Shown here: positions 42,563 through 52,050 of the stretch, piece after piece
Layout: every line of letters begins with the position of its first letter
Position numbering within the stretch: position 1 is the stretch's first letter
Made by a program: the position numbers and the translations under genes
The notes under the pieces: model-generated
The model's database searches: none
Seen by the model: only the letters and a program-made list of their open reading frames with translations
What the model was told of the DNA's origin: nothing
Assembly: GCF_013184775.1 (NCBI RefSeq)
Contig: NZ_JAATVV010000006.1
Location: 310,001 to 374,000 of the forward strand
Origin: Martelella sp. HB161492
GTDB lineage: Bacteria; Pseudomonadota; Alphaproteobacteria; Rhizobiales; Rhizobiaceae
Direction: 5' to 3'
DNA: 64,000 bases

Positions 42563-42983
42563 GCCTGAGACAGTCAGAGGGCCGTGATAATGTATAAGCC
42601 CTTGAATAGATGAAGCGAATTCATTGTTGAAAATGGGAGAGCTGACGCTGCCATCGGCTTTCGAACTCCGAAAAGCTGAAAAGGCATACCGGCAAGGCTC
42701 TGGACAAACTGAACGTCAAATAGATTGACCAAGAGGGCATAGTCAAGGGACATCGCCAGATAGGCGGCCGGTCCGGGGCCGCAAGCCGCCCCTCCCCGGT
42801 TCGCGCTGAAGGCACCGGTTTTGGCCCCGCCCCTGAGCTCGGATCATCTCTGGCGACGTCCAGCTCGCTACGATCCGAATGAGCCAAACCCGAAAACACC
42901 GATCCTGATTGAGGCCACCGCCGATACGCCCAGCCTATCGGCGGCAATTTCGTCTGACCGCAGTTGATTTGTCCGCGAAAAGC
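42563..42983. other. 421-bp region between two MFS genes
   Basis: No gene is supported. A 9-bp hairpin (ccgccgata 42918-42926 with tatcggcgg 42936-42944), followed by caattt, lies just past the stop of the MFS gene at 42984 (reverse strand) and may be its terminator. A reverse frame at about 42580-42760 has a hydrophobic stretch (LLVNLFDVQFVQSLAGMPFQ) that I could not assign. Confidence 0.45.
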
Positions 42984-44147
42984 TCAGACCGCAGCTCTGG
43001 CTTGACGGTTCAGCACTGCCTGCAGCAGCACGAAAACGAGCGGAACGGCGAAAACGGCGGCGCTTGCCAGAGCGATATCGGGATAGCTCAATCCGCCCTT
43101 GAGCACGACCGCACCGACGACAGCGCCCAATCCATTGCCCAGATTGAAAGCCCCGATATTGACCGACGACGCAAGACTGGACATGCCCTCGGCGGCCGAC
43201 ATCACCCGCATCTGCATTGTCGGCACAAGGGCAAAACACAGACCGCCCCAGACGAACAGCAGCAGCAGCGTCGGAATATACTGATCGACCACGAAGACCA
43301 GGGCGATCAGAACGACAATCAGACCAATGAGCGTTCCGACCAGGGTCCATTGCAGGGATCGGTCAGCCGCCCGCCCGCCGAGAGAATTGCCGACCGTCAT
43401 GCCAAGTCCGACAACGACGAGAGCAACTGATATCATGCTGGCCGATGCACCCATGGAATGTTCCAGGATCGGTGCGACATAGGTGAAGACGGTGAATTGC
43501 CCTGTCGATGTCAGCACCGTCATGCCGAGAGCAAGCAGCACGGGTCGCCGCAGCAACATTGCAATTTCCGCCCTGGCATCCCCTTCCGCATCTGGCGCCA
43601 GATGCGGCAATGCGCGCGAAAGCGCGATCGCGGTCAGAATGCTGAACCCGACAATGACCAGGAACGGTACCCGCCAGCCAGCCAGGTCACCCAGATATGT
43701 CATCGCCGGCACACCGGCAACATTGGCCACCGTCAGCCCCATGAACACAGCCGCAACGGCGCCCGCCTGCCGATCCGCCGGCACCAGGCTTGCGGCGACA
43801 ATCGCACCAACACCAAAGAATGTTCCCTGGCAAAGCGCCGTCAGGCCCCTTGCAGCCAGAAGCACCTGATAGGTCGGGGAGATCGCCGCGAGCAGGTTAC
43901 CAAGTGCCAGAATGAGCGCCAATATGATCAGGAGCCGATTTCGTGATATGCGCCCCGACAGCAAGGTCACCAATGGAGCAAAAATCGTGACCCCGAACGC
44001 GTAGGCTGTGACGACCAGTCCGGCATTCGGAATCGAAACATTCAGATCGCTTGCGATCATCGGCAGGAGACCCATCGGAGAGAACTCCGTCAGGCCGATG
44101 GAGAAAGAGCCCAGTGACAGGGCCAGCAATGCCGGATTCAGTTTCAT
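42984..44147 (-). CDS. MFS transporter, DHA1 group
   Basis: 387 aa from ATG 44147 (MKLNPALLAL); a GTG at 44162 is possible but has no Shine-Dalgarno. Twelve membrane segments are expected; EFSPMGLLPMIASDL is the classic DHA1/AraJ helix-1 motif and LLSGRISRNRLLI the inter-helix loop. Likely an exporter of small molecules or sugars. The LysR gene at 44301 diverges from it and is the likely regulator. Confidence 0.88.
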   Translation of the reverse strand: MKLNPALLALSLGSFSIGLTEFSPMGLLPMIASDLNVSIPNAGLVVTAYAFGVTIFAPLVTLLSGRISRNRLLIILALILALGNLLAAISPTYQVLLAARGLTALCQGTFFGVGAIVAASLVPADRQAGAVAAVFMGLTVANVAGVPAMTYLGDLAGWRVPFLVIVGFSILTAIALSRALPHLAPDAEGDARAEIAMLLRRPVLLALGMTVLTSTGQFTVFTYVAPILEHSMGASASMISVALVVVGLGMTVGNSLGGRAADRSLQWTLVGTLIGLIVVLIALVFVVDQYIPTLLLLFVWGGLCFALVPTMQMRVMSAAEGMSSLASSVNIGAFNLGNGLGAVVGAVVLKGGLSYPDIALASAAVFAVPLVFVLLQAVLNRQARAAV

Positions 44148-44300
44148 TGTTCTTGATTTCACCTTGGCTCAAGGCTCTTCAGAGAGCGGGAGATGATTTG
44201 ATTCCAGCTGCATATGGACGAAATCTGCCGATGACGTTAGACCAGTGGCAAGCAACCCACTTTTGACTGTGAGGCAAAGATAGAGACCGGTTCAGACAAG

Positions 44301-45173
44301 ATGCGCGAGATGGAAGTCTTTGTGGCGGTGCTCGATGCGGGGAGCTTCTCGGGCGCTGCGCGACAGCTCGGCATGACACCTTCGGGCGTCAGTCGAACCA
44401 TCAACCGAACCGAAAGCCGGCTTGGCGTCAGGCTCCTGACGCGGTCGACCCGGGCCCTGCAAATCACCGAGGAAGGACAGCGCTTCGGGATCGTGGCCCG
44501 CCGCATCATCAAGGAACTTGCAGAGGCCGAAGACGAGATTTCGGCGGGCAGCGGCCCATCGGGCCTGCTGCGCATATCGGCGGCGGTATCGCATGGTCGC
44601 TTGAGGATCGTTCCTCTGCTGGAAGAATTCTCCCGTCTCTATCCGGCCATCCAGATAGATTTGACCCTGACGGATCTTCTGGAAGATCCATCACAGGGCA
44701 TGACGGATGTCTCCATCCGCTTCGGAAAGCTGGCCGACAGCAGCCTGATGGCCCGCAAATTGGGTGAAGAGCCCATGGCCGTGGTGGCAGCGCCTGCCTA
44801 TCTGCAGGCCCGCGGGGTCCCGCATCACCCGGAGGATCTCAAGGCTCACCAATGTCTGCTTTTCAATTTCGATCAGTCACGCTCACGTTGGCCTTTCCTG
44901 GACAAGGGGCGAAAGATCGAGGTGCAGGTGAGTGGCAGTTTTCAGGCCAACAGCGGCGAAGCGCTCGGCATGCTTGCCGTGTCCGGCCTTGGCATCGCAC
45001 GTGTGGGCAGGTTCGCCGTTGAAGCAGAACTGCGCTCAGGGGCTCTGACGGAAATTTTGGAACCCTATTGCGCCAACGACCAGCACCCGGTCCATGCCCT
45101 GTTCGTTGGCGGGCCGGCGCTTCCCGGCCGTGTCCGGGCGCTGGTCGACTTCCTGGCGGATCGGTTGAATTAG
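44301..45173 (+). CDS. LysR-type transcriptional regulator
   Basis: 290 aa. HTH at residues 1-60 (SFSGAARQLGMTPSGVSRTI, LGVRLLTRSTRALQIT) and an effector domain from about 90 (DVSIRFGKLADSSLMARKLG, the substrate loop). It belongs to the group often found beside MFS or reductase genes. It diverges from the MFS gene at 42984-44147 across about 150 bp. No Shine-Dalgarno better than 'agatagagacc...' is visible. Confidence 0.9.
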   Translation: MREMEVFVAVLDAGSFSGAARQLGMTPSGVSRTINRTESRLGVRLLTRSTRALQITEEGQRFGIVARRIIKELAEAEDEISAGSGPSGLLRISAAVSHGRLRIVPLLEEFSRLYPAIQIDLTLTDLLEDPSQGMTDVSIRFGKLADSSLMARKLGEEPMAVVAAPAYLQARGVPHHPEDLKAHQCLLFNFDQSRSRWPFLDKGRKIEVQVSGSFQANSGEALGMLAVSGLGIARVGRFAVEAELRSGALTEILEPYCANDQHPVHALFVGGPALPGRVRALVDFLADRLN

Positions 45174-45534
45174 CAGGTCGACAAAGTCAATTCCACGTTT
45201 CCCCTCTAATAACAAGTAGTACTAAAGCTGCGTCTCGGGCCTCCCTGGCGACTAACGAAAGACCGAGCCGAAAGCCGGTTGGTCGTCTCCGAGGCAACAT
45301 CACAAATAAACTGATGTATTGTTTTTAGTTATTTGGAAATAGGCCCGTTTATCCCTAGGCAGATTGAGAACCTCTGTCCGTAACACAGGTAAATTGTGTG
45401 CGGCCAAGAGACACGAAAGAGGTGGGACGCCTCTTTCATCAACTGCCACCGGGGAATTCGGCATCACATTTGCCGAATCACGTCATGCAGATCTGACTGC
45501 GACTGGCAGCCAGTCTGCGAGGGGACAATGTGTC
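45174..45534. other. 361-bp leader region of the giant repeat protein
   Basis: Holds an AT-rich block (45295-45345, ttgtttttagttatttggaaa) that probably contains the promoter of the 1916-aa protein gene. No operator or clear hexamers were resolved. The reading frame is open from 45364, but this part is not thought to be translated. Confidence 0.45.
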
Positions 45535-48500
45535 ATGAACTTTCTGACCGCACTGGTCTGTGCCTTTCTGTCTGCCATTTTCGGCCATCGTGCCGGCCGG
45601 CTGCCGATGCGCCGCCGCCGTCATCTGTCGCGCCAGCTTGCCTGCTTTTCGCTGGCCTTCACGCTCGTGCTGCCGCTGTTTGCCGCCTCCGTGCCGGCGA
45701 TCGTGCCACGCGCTGAGGCCGCTGAGATTCCGACGCTCAGTTGCAAGTCTGAAGGCTGGGTACTTAATACTGCCAGTCTCTCTTCAACATCAGCGCTCCA
45801 GTCGGGCGTGGATCCGCATTGGGAGATAACCGCAGTCAATGGTCCCAGTGTCAGCGGTGCCCAGTACCCGGCGGGGAGCGTGACTTTCCAGCCGGCCATA
45901 ATACTGGCTAATAAGTACCTTCAGCAGCAATATCCCTATGCCAAGGGATTTACCAATGCGAACTGGATCTCCTATTCGGATTCGGGTCAGCAAACCTCTG
46001 ATTTTCATGACTACTATTTGCGTTATCGATTTAATCTCGATCCCGATACCGATCCCAGTTCGCTTAAGCTGGAAATGGACTACTATGCCGATGACTCGAT
46101 TGCAGCCGTCTTTGTAAATAGGCTGAGCCAGAACGTTTCGAGTCCTATTTCTGAGGGCAGATATGACTATACCAATAATGGTTGGGAAGCCGGTCATCAG
46201 GCTCAGGGCAAGTTACAGGGAAACTTCCAGACTGGCCTCAACGAGATCGTCATTCAGGTCAAGTCCGCTCTTGATGCGACGGGATTTCTTGCCCAGTTCA
46301 CTGCCTCGAGTGTTTGTAATCCGGCTGCCCCGCCCAAGATCAAGCTTTCCGGCGTGGCGAAAGTCAATGGTCAGGAAAATGCCACCTTCAAGCCCGGCGA
46401 TACCGTGACATTCAACTACACGGTCAGCAATCCGGGCCCGACACCTGTGTCCTCGGTCAGGTTGAACTATGACAATCCGCCGGCCTTCGGGTCCCGGACG
46501 AACGTTCAGCCGATGCCGGATCTTGCCATAGGTGCGGCAGAGACGCCCTTTGCGGTTTCCTATACAGCCACGCAAGCGGATTTTTCCAGCGGCGAGATTA
46601 CCAATACTGCACTGGCCGCGGCCATCGGCAATGGCATCTCGGTTGAAACCGATCCGGTCACGCTAAGGGTTCAGGCCAGTCAGATCGGCAGCTTCGATGC
46701 AAATAAGGACGTCTACAACACGACGGCGAACACGAAGGACTATTACCGTGAAGGTGATGTCCTGCATTACACGATCACGGTGAAGAATACGGGGTCGGTG
46801 GCACTGACGAATACGCGTCCGGATGACCAGACGCTGGCGCAGAAGGGTATCACGCTGCGCATCGAAAGCGGCTCGGAACCGCTTCAGCCCGGAGCGCAGA
46901 TTGTCTATGGCGCAGACTACAAGGCAACCGCTGCCGATGTGGATGCCGGCAGCCTCACCAACATCGCGACGGTTTCCCCGCGCGATGCCAATGGCAATGA
47001 CCTGGAACGCCTGACGCGGGAGGCGAAGATTAATGCCCAGGCACCGTCCTATGACTTCACGCTTCAGAAGGATGCGAAGGTTGAGGATGGCACGGCGGAC
47101 GGTCGCTATTCGGCGGTCGGCCAGACGGTTTCCTACGCATTCAAGGTGAGCAATACCGGCGATACGGTGATCCGCGATGTCAATATCGCGGACACGGACC
47201 TTCCGGGTCTTGTCTGGAAGGAGGGCCAGACGATTGCCTCGATCGAACCGGGACAGAGCGCGACGATCCAGGCCACCTACAAGGTGACACAGGTCGATCT
47301 TGACCGGGGCCAGATCCACAATACCGCCTCTGCCACGGCAAACAAGCGCGACGGCAACCCCGTCGATGGCGGCTCACGTACGGATGACGCCACAGTCTAT
47401 GCTGCCCAGAAGGGGGATCTTTCGATCGTCAAGTCGGTCAAGGTGGACGGGCAGGATGTCCGCACCTACAAGCTTGGCAGCAAGATCGTCTATTCCTTCA
47501 AGGTGACCAATAACGGCAATGTTGCCGTCGACAATATCGCCGTTCGCGATGATGACCTCAAATCGGGGATCACCATCCAGCCGGGGTCTTTGACCAGCCT
47601 GCAACCCGGTGGTTCAACGGATTTCTACACCTCGACCTATGTGGCGACGCAGGCCGATATGGACGCCGGGCAGATTACCAATGCCAATGCGGTTGCCAGC
47701 GGCACTACAAAGGCCAGCGGCCAGCCGGTGACATCACCGCCTTCCAATGCCGTGACGATCTCGTCTGCGCAGGCCCCGGGCCTGACGCTTTCGAAGGACG
47801 GCTCGGTTGCCAATAGCCGTGGCGATAACAAATACGCCGCCGGCGAGACGATCAGCTATACGTTCAATCTCGAAAATACCGGTAACGTGACGCTGAGCAA
47901 CATCACGATCACGGACAACGTCCTGCCTGCTGGCACGGTGTACAGTCCGGCTTCTGTTGCAACGCTGGCTCCGGGGAATACGGCCCGGATCTCCGCCAGC
48001 TACAAAGCCACACAGGACGATGTCGACAACGGCAGGATCGTCAACACGGCAACGGCGCACAGCACTCTGCCCGGCGGCGGCAAGGGCCCCGATTCGGCGC
48101 CTTCGACCAAGACACTTGATGCGTATCAGAATGCGGTGCTGACACTGGCGAAGACGGGAAGCGTGCAGAACAGCGATGATGGTTATTACACCTATGTCGG
48201 TCAGACGGTTCGATACGCGCTGACGGTCGAAAACACCGGCAATATCAAGCTGACCAATGTGACGATCGACGATCCGAATCTCAGCTGGGAGCAGGGCAAC
48301 ACCGTCGCCACGCTTTCGCCGGGCCAGAAGACGTCGCTTTACGGATCCTACAAGCTCAAGGCGGAGGACCTTAAGCGCGGCGAATTCACCAACACGGCCA
48401 ATGCCCAGGCTACGGCCAATCTTTCGACCAAAGCGCTGACAGTTGTTCACGCGAATGAGGCGCATTACACGGTTGAGGCCAATCTTCTACCGGCGCTGAA

Positions 48501-51285
48501 AACCACCAAGACGGCGACCATCAAGGGACGCCCGGACAATAGCTATCAGGCCGTGGGCGATGAGATCGACTACACGATCAAGGTCGAAAACACCGGTAAT
48601 GTGGCGATGACCAACATCACACTGAAGGATGACCTTCTGACCGGTCTCGGCATTGTGCCGACACCCGACGATCCGTCGAAGGTGGCAAGCCTTGCGCCGG
48701 GTGAGACCGTAACCTTCACTGCCGCCTACAATGTTACCCAGAGCGATCTCGACAACGGGTCCGTCACCAATGTGGCCAGTGCCAGCGGCACGCCGCCCGG
48801 CGATCTGCCGCCGGTCGACAGCCCGCCCGATACGGTGACCTCCGATGCCGGAGCGCAGCCTGGCTTCACCGTGGTCAAGAGTGGTACGATCGACGATGGC
48901 GGCGTTCGCTATGACAGCACCGATGACACGATCACCTATCACTTCGTGGTGAAGAACACCGGCAATGTCACGCTGAAGGATATCAGCGTCACCGACAAGT
49001 CGCTGCCGCTGACCGTGACGCCTGACAAGGCCCTCACAGATCTTGGTCCGGGTGCGGAGGCAGGTTTCACCGCCCATTACAAGGTGACTGTGGACGACCT
49101 TGATCGCGGTTCGATCACCAATATCGCAACCGGCCACGCCAACAGGCTCGACGGTACGCCGACGGGAGACGTGGACAGTAACCAGGTCGTCCTTGAGGCC
49201 AGCCAGAATGCGAGCCTTGGCCTTAAGAAGGATGGCGCGGTCATCAATCGTGTCTCGGACATCTATGTTGTCGGCGATACGATCGAATACACCTTCACGG
49301 TGACAAATACCGGCAATGTCACGATGAACAGCATCTCGATCATTGATGACCTTCTGGATGGAAAGGCAACGATCAATCCGTCCGTCTATGCTGAGCTGAA
49401 GCCGGGCGACAGCACGCCCTTCACAGCACAGTACAAGGCGACCCAGGCTGATGTCGACAACGGTGCGATCATCAACCATGCCACGCTGACGGCCAAACTG
49501 CGCGACGGCAGCGACCTTGCCGATCCTCCGAAGGCCGAGCACCGGATCAATGCCGATGCCAGGCCCGGTCTGGTGATCCACAAGACCGGCGTGCTCAACG
49601 ACGACAACGACAACAAGATTGGCGACAAGGGCGAGACGATCACCTACACGTTCGAGGTCGAAAACACCGGCAATACCACCATCAATGATGTCCGCATCGT
49701 TGACGCTATGCTTGACGGTGCGGGTGTGAAGACCAGCCCGGAGACGCTCGACAGCCTCAAACAGGGAGAAAAGCAGGTATTCACAGCGATCTATCCGCTA
49801 TCGGACAGCGACGCTAAGGGGTCCAGCGTGACCAATGAAGCGCATGCCTCAGGCACACGGCCCGGCGACGGCTCGCCCTTCGACAGCGACCCGGATACGG
49901 TAACCGTTTCCTGGGTGGCGCCTTCGACGCTGAAGGTCGAGAAAACCGGCACCTATAATGATGTCGACCAGAACGCCTATGCGTCTCTCGGCGATACGAT
50001 CACCTATGAGGTCACCATCACCAATGACGGTGGCCAGACGGCCGAAGACGTGCTGCCGGTCGATCAGGGCGTGAGCTTTGATGGCCATGAGGCCACCGGC
50101 ACGCTCGCCGCCTTCGATCCCTCCGGGCCAGTGACGCTGGCACCGGGCGCCTCGCAGCACTACACCGTGACCTACACGCTGAGTGAGGCGGATATTGAAG
50201 CTGCGGCTGGCAAGGATGAGGCGGTGATCAACCAGGCAACGGCCACCGGCCGTGCCGGAAAGCAACAGCTGCCCGCCAATATCGCGACAGCCAAGGTAAG
50301 CCTGCCGCGCACCGAGCCCGCCGATATTTCGGTGGTCAAGACGGCAGGCATCCGCACGGTGCATCGCGGCCAGAAAGCCCCGTTCACCATCCTCGCCACC
50401 AATAACAGCGACCGTCAGGTCACAGGCTTCAGCGTTGTCGACACCATTCCTTCGGGCTTCCGCTATGTCACGGGCACGGCAACGATCAATGGTCAATCCG
50501 TGACTCCGGTTGTTGCCGGGCGCCAGGTCCGCTTCGAGAACCTGACGCTCAAGCCGAAGGAGCAGCTGACGATCTTCTTGCAGATGATGGCCCTGTCGAC
50601 GGTATCACCGGGCACCTACACCAATGTCGCGATTGCCGATGATGGAAAGGGCAATTCCATCTCGGGTCGGGGCGAGGCATCGGTGGTCATCGCTGTCGAT
50701 CCGGTGTTTGACTGCTCGGATATCATCGGCCGCGTGTTCGACGACAAGAACGGCGATGGTTACCCCGATGATGGCGAACCGGGACTGCCGGGCGTCAGGG
50801 TTGCAACCGTCAACGGTCTGCTGGTGACCACCGATCCGTATGGCCGGTTCCACATCGCCTGCGCGGACCTGCCCGACAACACGATCGGTAGCAACTTCAT
50901 CCTGAAACTGGATGAGCGGACACTGCCACAGGGCTATCACATGACGACGGAGAACCCGCGTGTCATGCGCCTGACGGCCGGTAAGATGATCAAGTTCAAC
51001 TTCGGTGCGGAGGCCGGCACGGTGATCGGACTGGAGATTACCGATGATGCCTTCCTCAAGGATGAGGCCGCACTGAGCCCCGACTGGGATCAGGGCCTTG
51101 ACCAGCTGATTGCCGTGCTGAAACAGCAGCCGGCGCCGCTCAGGATCAATTACCGCGTCAAGCATAATGGCGCATTGCAGAAAATGCGTGCAGACGCGCT
51201 CAGCGAGGCGATCCAGGCACGCTGGAAAAAGGCCGACGGCAAGAAGCCACTCGATATAGAAGTGCGCACCGAAACCGGAGGCTGA
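45535..51285 (+). CDS. giant secreted repeat protein with DUF7507/DUF11-like and SdrD-B-like domains
   Basis: 1916 aa from ATG 45535 behind gagggg. The signal region is long (about residues 1-62, a positively charged stretch then LACFSLAFTLVLPLF and AEA-type cleavage). Residues about 65-260 form a beta-rich N-terminal domain (YYADDSIAAVFVN). About eleven tandem Ig-like repeats of about 120 aa follow (46330-50320), each with a 'YTFxVxNTGNVTL' core and 'PGxTxxFTAxYKVTQxDxDxG' end. Then come a DUF11-type repeat, an SdrD-B-like domain (VFDDKNGDGYPDDGEPGLPG, about 50736-51020) and a C-terminal 80-residue domain. A cell-surface or stalk/adhesin role is inferred. No sortase motif or autotransporter barrel was seen. 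Confidence 0.85.
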   Translation: MNFLTALVCAFLSAIFGHRAGRLPMRRRRHLSRQLACFSLAFTLVLPLFAASVPAIVPRAEAAEIPTLSCKSEGWVLNTASLSSTSALQSGVDPHWEITAVNGPSVSGAQYPAGSVTFQPAIILANKYLQQQYPYAKGFTNANWISYSDSGQQTSDFHDYYLRYRFNLDPDTDPSSLKLEMDYYADDSIAAVFVNRLSQNVSSPISEGRYDYTNNGWEAGHQAQGKLQGNFQTGLNEIVIQVKSALDATGFLAQFTASSVCNPAAPPKIKLSGVAKVNGQENATFKPGDTVTFNYTVSNPGPTPVSSVRLNYDNPPAFGSRTNVQPMPDLAIGAAETPFAVSYTATQADFSSGEITNTALAAAIGNGISVETDPVTLRVQASQIGSFDANKDVYNTTANTKDYYREGDVLHYTITVKNTGSVALTNTRPDDQTLAQKGITLRIESGSEPLQPGAQIVYGADYKATAADVDAGSLTNIATVSPRDANGNDLERLTREAKINAQAPSYDFTLQKDAKVEDGTADGRYSAVGQTVSYAFKVSNTGDTVIRDVNIADTDLPGLVWKEGQTIASIEPGQSATIQATYKVTQVDLDRGQIHNTASATANKRDGNPVDGGSRTDDATVYAAQKGDLSIVKSVKVDGQDVRTYKLGSKIVYSFKVTNNGNVAVDNIAVRDDDLKSGITIQPGSLTSLQPGGSTDFYTSTYVATQADMDAGQITNANAVASGTTKASGQPVTSPPSNAVTISSAQAPGLTLSKDGSVANSRGDNKYAAGETISYTFNLENTGNVTLSNITITDNVLPAGTVYSPASVATLAPGNTARISASYKATQDDVDNGRIVNTATAHSTLPGGGKGPDSAPSTKTLDAYQNAVLTLAKTGSVQNSDDGYYTYVGQTVRYALTVENTGNIKLTNVTIDDPNLSWEQGNTVATLSPGQKTSLYGSYKLKAEDLKRGEFTNTANAQATANLSTKALTVVHANEAHYTVEANLLPALKTTKTATIKGRPDNSYQAVGDEIDYTIKVENTGNVAMTNITLKDDLLTGLGIVPTPDDPSKVASLAPGETVTFTAAYNVTQSDLDNGSVTNVASASGTPPGDLPPVDSPPDTVTSDAGAQPGFTVVKSGTIDDGGVRYDSTDDTITYHFVVKNTGNVTLKDISVTDKSLPLTVTPDKALTDLGPGAEAGFTAHYKVTVDDLDRGSITNIATGHANRLDGTPTGDVDSNQVVLEASQNASLGLKKDGAVINRVSDIYVVGDTIEYTFTVTNTGNVTMNSISIIDDLLDGKATINPSVYAELKPGDSTPFTAQYKATQADVDNGAIINHATLTAKLRDGSDLADPPKAEHRINADARPGLVIHKTGVLNDDNDNKIGDKGETITYTFEVENTGNTTINDVRIVDAMLDGAGVKTSPETLDSLKQGEKQVFTAIYPLSDSDAKGSSVTNEAHASGTRPGDGSPFDSDPDTVTVSWVAPSTLKVEKTGTYNDVDQNAYASLGDTITYEVTITNDGGQTAEDVLPVDQGVSFDGHEATGTLAAFDPSGPVTLAPGASQHYTVTYTLSEADIEAAAGKDEAVINQATATGRAGKQQLPANIATAKVSLPRTEPADISVVKTAGIRTVHRGQKAPFTILATNNSDRQVTGFSVVDTIPSGFRYVTGTATINGQSVTPVVAGRQVRFENLTLKPKEQLTIFLQMMALSTVSPGTYTNVAIADDGKGNSISGRGEASVVIAVDPVFDCSDIIGRVFDDKNGDGYPDDGEPGLPGVRVATVNGLLVTTDPYGRFHIACADLPDNTIGSNFILKLDERTLPQGYHMTTENPRVMRLTAGKMIKFNFGAEAGTVIGLEITDDAFLKDEAALSPDWDQGLDQLIAVLKQQPAPLRINYRVKHNGALQKMRADALSEAIQARWKKADGKKPLDIEVRTETGG
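46330..50320 (+). repeat. about eleven tandem Ig-like repeats (protein level)
   Basis: Approximate borders: 46330, 46680, 47045, 47406, 47773, 48130, 48486, 48858, 49207, 49561, 49924 and 50320. Each unit is 345-395 bp. The units share the NTGN core but differ greatly at DNA level, so the array is old; the first and last units are the most divergent. Confidence 0.8.
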
Positions 51286-51328
51286 CCGCTCGCGCGGCCG
51301 ATTTCCGGTCCGCTCCGCGGACGTTACA

Positions 51329-51352
51329 GCAGCCCCGGGCACCCGGGGCTGC
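51329..51352 (+). terminator. GC-rich hairpin after the giant protein gene
   Basis: gcagccccggg (51329-51339) pairs with cccggggctgc (51342-51352). The loop is only two bases if all 11 pairs form, so a 10-bp stem with a 4-nt loop is likely. No T-run follows. Confidence 0.5.
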
Positions 51353-51366
51353 TCCCAACTGCAGAC

Positions 51367-51396
51367 AAACCCGTCGATGTTTCGGCGGGTTTTTCG
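51367..51396 (+). terminator. intrinsic terminator of the giant protein gene
   Basis: Arms aaacccg (51367-51373) and cgggttt (51386-51392) followed by ttcgtttt. It is 80 bp after the stop codon, just beyond the GC-rich hairpin. Confidence 0.7.
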
Positions 51397-51421
51397 TTTT
51401 GGCGGGCCGGACTGTTCGCGG

Positions 51422-51585
51422 ATGAAGGACATTGCGCCAGCCGAACCGGTTGTGCGTTACGAATACAAGGAGCCGGGCGGCCTGATCCATCTCGATATCA
51501 AGCGCCTTGGCCGCTTCAATCGCGTTGGTCACCGCATCACAGGCGACAGGACCGGAAAGAGCAATTCACACGGCATCGGTGCGGA
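51422..51585 (+). pseudogene. IS481-family transposase remnant
   Basis: The frame reads MKDIAPAEPVVRYEYKEPGG and then LIHLDIKRLGRFNRVGHRIT, the catalytic-core entry of IS481 transposases ('PGxLIHxDIKKLGRxxRVGHRITGDR', with the first catalytic Asp). It ends after HGIG where the family continues WEFVHV. Both flanks of the transposase gene are missing, so it is a fragment. Confidence 0.7.
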
Positions 51586-52050
51586 GGCATTGGCAATTTC
51601 GCTTGCGTGGCATCCGCGTTTCGATGCCGATCCGGCTCATCGCTGGCACAGGTCAGCCCTGCGCAACGTGTGCGCCGCTGGTCAAACGATATGAAGGGGC
51701 GGTGGCTGCAAGGCAGGCACCCGCGACAATTCGTGCCTGTAGATGCCGCGGTCGACAACAAGGGGATGCGACGGCCGCCTCACTTATGCGCGGAAATCAA
51801 CAGTTCAGGGGTCACATTCCTCGACGGCGATCGAAGGCAATCCAATGGTGCCGATCGTCTGGCAGCAGAGGACCTGCTCGTTATCTTTGCACTTGGCCTA
51901 CGAAATAGACAAAAACACTCCCCCTTTGGGTTTTTTATTGCAATGCACGCAACAATCAAATGCAGCTGACCCCATTTTTAAGCCCTCGGACGGTTGATAG
52001 CGTTCCTCACACGCGTCAAATGCAACAGCTAAACAAGGCGATACCAACTT

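Larger units (their letters stand above)
51286..52050. other. 765-bp region with terminators and an IS481 remnant
   Basis: Contains two hairpins (51329-51352 and 51367-51392) and an IS481-type transposase fragment (51422-51585), listed separately. The remainder (51590-52050) has no recognised gene. A cccctttgggttttttattg stretch near 51925-51944 is AT-rich and may hold part of the promoter of the next operon. Confidence 0.5.

Noticed and set aside
42621-42947. Reverse open frame of 108 codons between the MFS genes
   Set aside because: No homologous pattern or Shine-Dalgarno was recognised; kept only as a note in the intergenic entry.
46330-50320. Giant protein repeats as a recent DNA amplification
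   Set aside because: The units are similar only at protein level; no long identical DNA stretches were seen.
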